A DNA stretch of 64,000 bases from assembly GCA_023898385.1 (NCBI GenBank), contig CP060220.1, forward strand, positions 2,108,001-2,172,000. The letters run 5' to 3'. Origin of the DNA: Pseudobdellovibrionaceae bacterium. GTDB taxonomy: Bacteria > Bdellovibrionota > Bdellovibrionia > Bdellovibrionales > UBA1609. The position numbers were made by a program, and so were the translations under genes. This document shows, one piece after another, positions 60,978 through 64,000 of the stretch; positions within the stretch are counted from its first letter, which is position 1; each line of letters starts with the position of its first letter. The notes below the pieces were generated by a model, which saw only the letters and a list, made by a program, of their open reading frames with translations, had not been told where the DNA came from and made no database searches.

Positions 60978-62210
60978 ATGGATACTTCGACCACCGCCTC
61001 CTACAGCCTTGATGAGATGTTGAAAATTGCTATGCAAAAGGGAGCTAGTGATGTGCACCTCAAAGCCGGCACTATTCCGATTATGCGCAAACATGGTCAT
61101 CTACGCCCCCTGTCTTCAAAATTTCTGCCCATCTCAGGCGAGGCCCTCGAAAAAATCGCCTTTTCACTTATGGACGAGGGCCAAAAAGAACAGTTTATCC
61201 GAGATAAAGACCTCGACATAGCCTATGGAATTTCTGGCCTGGGACGTTTTCGAATCAATGTATTAAAACAACGTGGCAGCATCCGAATGGTGATTCGTGC
61301 CATTCCTGATAAGGTGACCTCCATACAAGACTTAAACCTTCCTCCCATTGTTGAGAAAATTGCAAACCTTGAACGCGGCCTTATCTTGCTCACCGGCGCT
61401 ACCGGGTCAGGAAAAACATCCACTCTGGCTGCTGTTATTGACCACATCAATCGCACGAAAAGTAAACACATAATCATGATTGAAGACCCCACTGAGTTTT
61501 TAATCCGCGACCGTCGAAGTATCATCACCCAACGAGAATTGGGAATGGATACCAATAGTTTTTCTAAATCTCTACGAGCGGCACTGAGACAAGATCCTGA
61601 TGTTATTCTCATTGGTGAAATGCGTGATCGAGAAACCATTGAAATTGCCCTTTTGGCAGCAGAGACGGGGCACCTTGTGCTGTCGTCGCTTCATACCCTC
61701 GATGCACAAGAGACTGTGAATCGAATACTTGCGGCCTTTGAGCCCCACCAACAGTTGCAAGTGCGCATGCAGCTTGCCAATGTATTGAAAGCGGTTGTCA
61801 GTCAGCGGCTGGGTCGCAAGAAAGATAAAACCGGCTTTATCCCCGTTGTGGAGATACTACTTAATAATCCCCGCATTCAAGAACTCATCGGTGATCCCGC
61901 TCGAACAAAAGAAATTCAAAACGTCATTGAAGAAAGCGCCAGCTGGGGAATGCAAACTTTCGACAAACACCTGCTTGAACTTGTTGCCAAAAATATCATC
62001 GACTATGAAGAGGCTTTAAGTCTCTCTTCTAATCCTGAAAACTTTGCGATTCGCTACCAGGGCGTGGGCCGCGGCGAAGCCACTCAGGCCTGGGAAAACA
62101 CGGATTTTCGTCACCGTGTGCAAAAAAACTGGCAGAACCTCACTGAATTGGAGTTGGAAGAGCTGACACAGTTTGATAAAAGGAGAGAGAAAAAGAAAAA
62201 GAACGGATAG
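60978..62210 (+). CDS. pilT: Type IV pilus retraction ATPase PilT
   Basis: A 410-residue PilT from ATG 60978; an in-frame start at 60918 would lie in the inverted repeat. It has an N-terminal ASDVHLKAGTIPIMRKHG, Walker A ILLTGATGSGKTSTLAAVID, the Asp box IIMIEDPTEFLI, Walker B RQDPDVILIGEMRDRETIEI and the His box AETGHLVLSSLHTLDAQETV. The AIRNLIRE-like C-terminal motif is not obvious. It is a hexameric motor for pilus retraction, twitching or prey attachment. It is followed by recX. Confidence 0.93.
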   Translation: MDTSTTASYSLDEMLKIAMQKGASDVHLKAGTIPIMRKHGHLRPLSSKFLPISGEALEKIAFSLMDEGQKEQFIRDKDLDIAYGISGLGRFRINVLKQRGSIRMVIRAIPDKVTSIQDLNLPPIVEKIANLERGLILLTGATGSGKTSTLAAVIDHINRTKSKHIIMIEDPTEFLIRDRRSIITQRELGMDTNSFSKSLRAALRQDPDVILIGEMRDRETIEIALLAAETGHLVLSSLHTLDAQETVNRILAAFEPHQQLQVRMQLANVLKAVVSQRLGRKKDKTGFIPVVEILLNNPRIQELIGDPARTKEIQNVIEESASWGMQTFDKHLLELVAKNIIDYEEALSLSSNPENFAIRYQGVGRGEATQAWENTDFRHRVQKNWQNLTELELEELTQFDKRREKKKKNG

Positions 62211-62217
62211 ACCCACA

Positions 62218-62703
62218 GTGAGTGATTCGGACACACCTAAATATTCTCCCACCGAAGATGTTCCTTCTGTCGAACAACAAAAAATCAATGCCTTAAACAA
62301 ACTGGCCGACTATTTGGCCCGCCGCGACCACTCCACCCTTGAGCTCACGTCAAAGCTTCGACAAAAGGGTTATTCGCAAGAAATCATTAATTGGGCCGTT
62401 AGTGAGGCCGAGGAGCGCCGCTGGCTCTCTGATCCCTATGAACTTTCAGAGCGCGTCAGCGCCACTCTGCACAGAAAGGATCGGGGTATTTTGTACATCA
62501 ACCGATACCTTCAAGAAAAAGGTTTGCCGCCGGTGGAAAAAGATTTTGACCTTGAACGCCAAAAGGCCCTGCGAGTGATTGAAAGAAAACTCAACAAAGT
62601 GGGCAATTTGTCCTATGCGGAAAAGCAAAAAGCCTATAAATATTTGAGTTATAGGGGCTTTGATGACGAAACCACAAAGAAAGTGATCTATGAAAAGTCG
62701 TGA
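62218..62703 (+). CDS. recX: Regulatory protein RecX
   Basis: A 161-residue protein; GTG 62218 is proposed, 7 bp after the pilT stop (an in-frame TTG at 62173 inside pilT is the alternative). The RecX three-helix repeats are recognisable: ADYLARRDHSTLELTSKLRQ KGYSQEIINWAVSEAEERRW and AYKYLSYRGFDDETTKKVIY. RecX inhibits RecA by capping filaments. It overlaps alaS by 14 bp, the common recX-alaS linkage, while recA is 3.2 kb away on the other strand. Confidence 0.85.
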   Translation: MSDSDTPKYSPTEDVPSVEQQKINALNKLADYLARRDHSTLELTSKLRQKGYSQEIINWAVSEAEERRWLSDPYELSERVSATLHRKDRGILYINRYLQEKGLPPVEKDFDLERQKALRVIERKLNKVGNLSYAEKQKAYKYLSYRGFDDETTKKVIYEKS

Positions 62704-64000
62704 AATTCGCAATCAGTTTTTCGAATACTTCAAAAATCAAGGGCACAGTCAAATCTCCAGCTCTCGTTTGATCCCTGAAGATGACCCCACCTTATTGTTT
62801 ACTAACGCCGGGATGAATCAGTTTAAAAATGTTTTTCTAGGTCTGGAGTCGCGAGATTTCCGTCGCGCGGTGACCTCTCAAAAATGTGTTCGCGCTGGTG
62901 GTAAACACAATGACTTAGAAAATGTGGGCCACACGGCCCGACATCATACTTTTTTTGAAATGTTGGGTAATTTTTCATTTGGCGACTATTTCAAGAAAGA
63001 AGCCATCCACTTTGCTTGGGAGTTCATCACCAAAGAATTGCAGCTACCTAAAGATCGTCTCTATGTTTCCGTATTTAAAGACGATGATGAGGCCGCTGAG
63101 ATTTGGCAAAAACAAGAAGGCGTTCCCGCCGATCGTATTTACCGCTTTGGCGAAAAAGACAATTTCTGGAGAATGGGCGACACGGGCCCTTGCGGACCCT
63201 GCTCTGAAATTTTTTACGATCTTGGCCCTAATGTTCCCGGCGATCCGAAACAAAACGTCATGGGTGGCGAAGGCGATCGATACATCGAATTTTGGAATTT
63301 GGTGTTCATGCAATTTAACGAAGATGAACAGGGTAACAAAACCCTTTTACCTAATCCCTCTATTGATACAGGAATGGGCCTTGAGAGGCTGACCACCATT
63401 TTGCAAGGCAAGTTAAACAACTATCACACAGACTTGTTTACACCCTTGATTGCCACCGTGGAAAAACTTACCGGACACGAATACCAATATGAATTGGACA
63501 AACTCAAAGGTGAAGAAAAGCGGCAGGCTGAGGCCACCAATGTGGCCATGAGTGTGCTGGCTGATCACGCTCGAGCCGCGGCCTTTTTAATTGCTGATGG
63601 CGTGTTGCCGGCTAACGACGGCCGCGGCTATGTGCTCCGTCGAATCATGCGAAGGGCCATTCGTTACGGACGAAATCTTTCTGAAGATAAAAGCCTTTAC
63701 CCTGCTGTGGTGGAGGAAGTGATAAAAACGATGAGTGATCCCTATTCAGAACTCACTCAGCAAAAAGGATTAATCACAAACACCGTCAAAGACGAAGAGT
63801 CTCGCTTTCTGACAACCCTAGACCAGGGAACCCAAATTCTTCGCGATGAACTGCAAAAGTTATCTGGCCGAGGAAGAAACACAATACCCGGCGACGTGGC
63901 TTTTCGCCTGTACGACACCTACGGGTTTCCTGTGGATTTAACTCGACTGATGGCGGCCGAACAGAGCTTTACAGTAGATGAACTTAACTTTCAGCAGCGA
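62690..64000 (+). CDS. alaS: Alanyl-tRNA synthetase, 3' end beyond window
   Basis: The first 437 codons of AlaRS, running off the right edge. It opens MKSREIRNQFFEYFKNQGH with the class II motif 1 SRLIPEDDPTLLFTNAGMNQ and continues KCVRAGGKHNDLENVG, RHHTFFEMLGNFSFGDYFKK (motif 2) and GMGLERLTTILQG (motif 3), then DHARAAAFLIADGVLPANDG. The editing domain and C-Ala lie outside. ATG overlaps the recX end. Confidence 0.97.
   Translation, partial: MKSREIRNQFFEYFKNQGHSQISSSRLIPEDDPTLLFTNAGMNQFKNVFLGLESRDFRRAVTSQKCVRAGGKHNDLENVGHTARHHTFFEMLGNFSFGDYFKKEAIHFAWEFITKELQLPKDRLYVSVFKDDDEAAEIWQKQEGVPADRIYRFGEKDNFWRMGDTGPCGPCSEIFYDLGPNVPGDPKQNVMGGEGDRYIEFWNLVFMQFNEDEQGNKTLLPNPSIDTGMGLERLTTILQGKLNNYHTDLFTPLIATVEKLTGHEYQYELDKLKGEEKRQAEATNVAMSVLADHARAAAFLIADGVLPANDGRGYVLRRIMRRAIRYGRNLSEDKSLYPAVVEEVIKTMSDPYSELTQQKGLITNTVKDEESRFLTTLDQGTQILRDELQKLSGRGRNTIPGDVAFRLYDTYGFPVDLTRLMAAEQSFTVDELNFQQR

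Noticed and set aside
60797..60994. Minus-strand open frame through the inverted repeat
   Set aside because: It is created by the repeat itself; no ribosome binding site and no protein-like composition.

Overview
The window looks like a chromosomal segment of a motile Gram-negative bacterium, most probably a member of the Bdellovibrionota (Bdellovibrio-like). This rests on gene content, since no marker gene search could be run. The evidence is P- and L-ring flagellar genes (outer membrane present), a FliW/CsrA pair, several flagellins with separate promoters, a host-attachment-family protein, many secreted proteins of unknown function, and the block pgpA-cinA-recA / pilT-recX-alaS. Base composition is moderate, and ATG, GTG and TTG starts are all used, often decided by a strong Shine-Dalgarno sequence. 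No rRNA, tRNA, CRISPR array or complete insertion sequence was seen.

Layout. (1) 1-8.5 kb, minus strand: a tightly overlapping operon of a TPR protein, a Maf-like Rossmann protein, two GT9 (heptosyltransferase-type) glycosyltransferases, two small helical proteins, a large histidine kinase, a CheY-like receiver and a partial PilZ-like protein; this is a candidate flagellin glycosylation and control module. (2) 8.6-17.3 kb: a FliT-like chaperone, FliS, FliD, a FlaG-like protein and three different flagellins, each flagellin preceded by a sigma28-type promoter. A pentameric ligand-gated ion channel and a host-attachment-family protein sit among them on the plus strand. (3) 17.4-28.9 kb: secreted or unknown proteins mixed with housekeeping genes (creatininase family, MeaB, RfaE2, RDD protein, RsmE, PrmA). 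(4) 29.1-30.0 kb: CsrA and FliW, the post-transcriptional switch for flagellin. (5) 30.1-38.1 kb: acetyl-CoA hydrolase/transferase, a decayed hybrid histidine kinase, a large secreted coiled-coil protein and an MNT/HEPN toxin-antitoxin pair whose nucleotidyltransferase carries a ribbon-helix-helix domain. (6) 38.1-46.9 kb, minus strand: flgF-flgG-flgA-flgH-flgI behind a sigma54-type promoter, then flgJ-flgM-flgN-flgK-flgL behind a possible sigma28 promoter. (7) 47-51.2 kb: MltD-like transglycosylase, aspartokinase, a ThiF/E1-like protein with a signal peptide, and a BrnT/BrnA pair. (8) 51.2-55.6 kb: two diverging paralogous modules, each an acyl-homoserine-lactone-synthase/FeeM-like acyltransferase fused to PilZ plus an AraC regulator. 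(9) 55.6-64 kb: rhodanese, subtilisin-like protease, recA-cinA-pgpA, an outer-membrane protein, a perfect 72-bp inverted repeat, and pilT-recX-alaS.

How the genes fit together. Much of the window builds and tunes a flagellum. The hook-basal body genes carry a sigma54-type promoter and the filament genes sigma28-type promoters, with FlgM as the anti-sigma28 checkpoint. FliS, FlgN and the FliT-like protein would act as export chaperones, and CsrA/FliW would couple flagellin translation to secretion. The GT9/Maf-like operon beside fliD-fliS suggests glycosylated filaments. The most promising candidates for an undescribed system are the duplicated FeeM-like-PilZ/AraC locus and the GT9/Maf-like operon.
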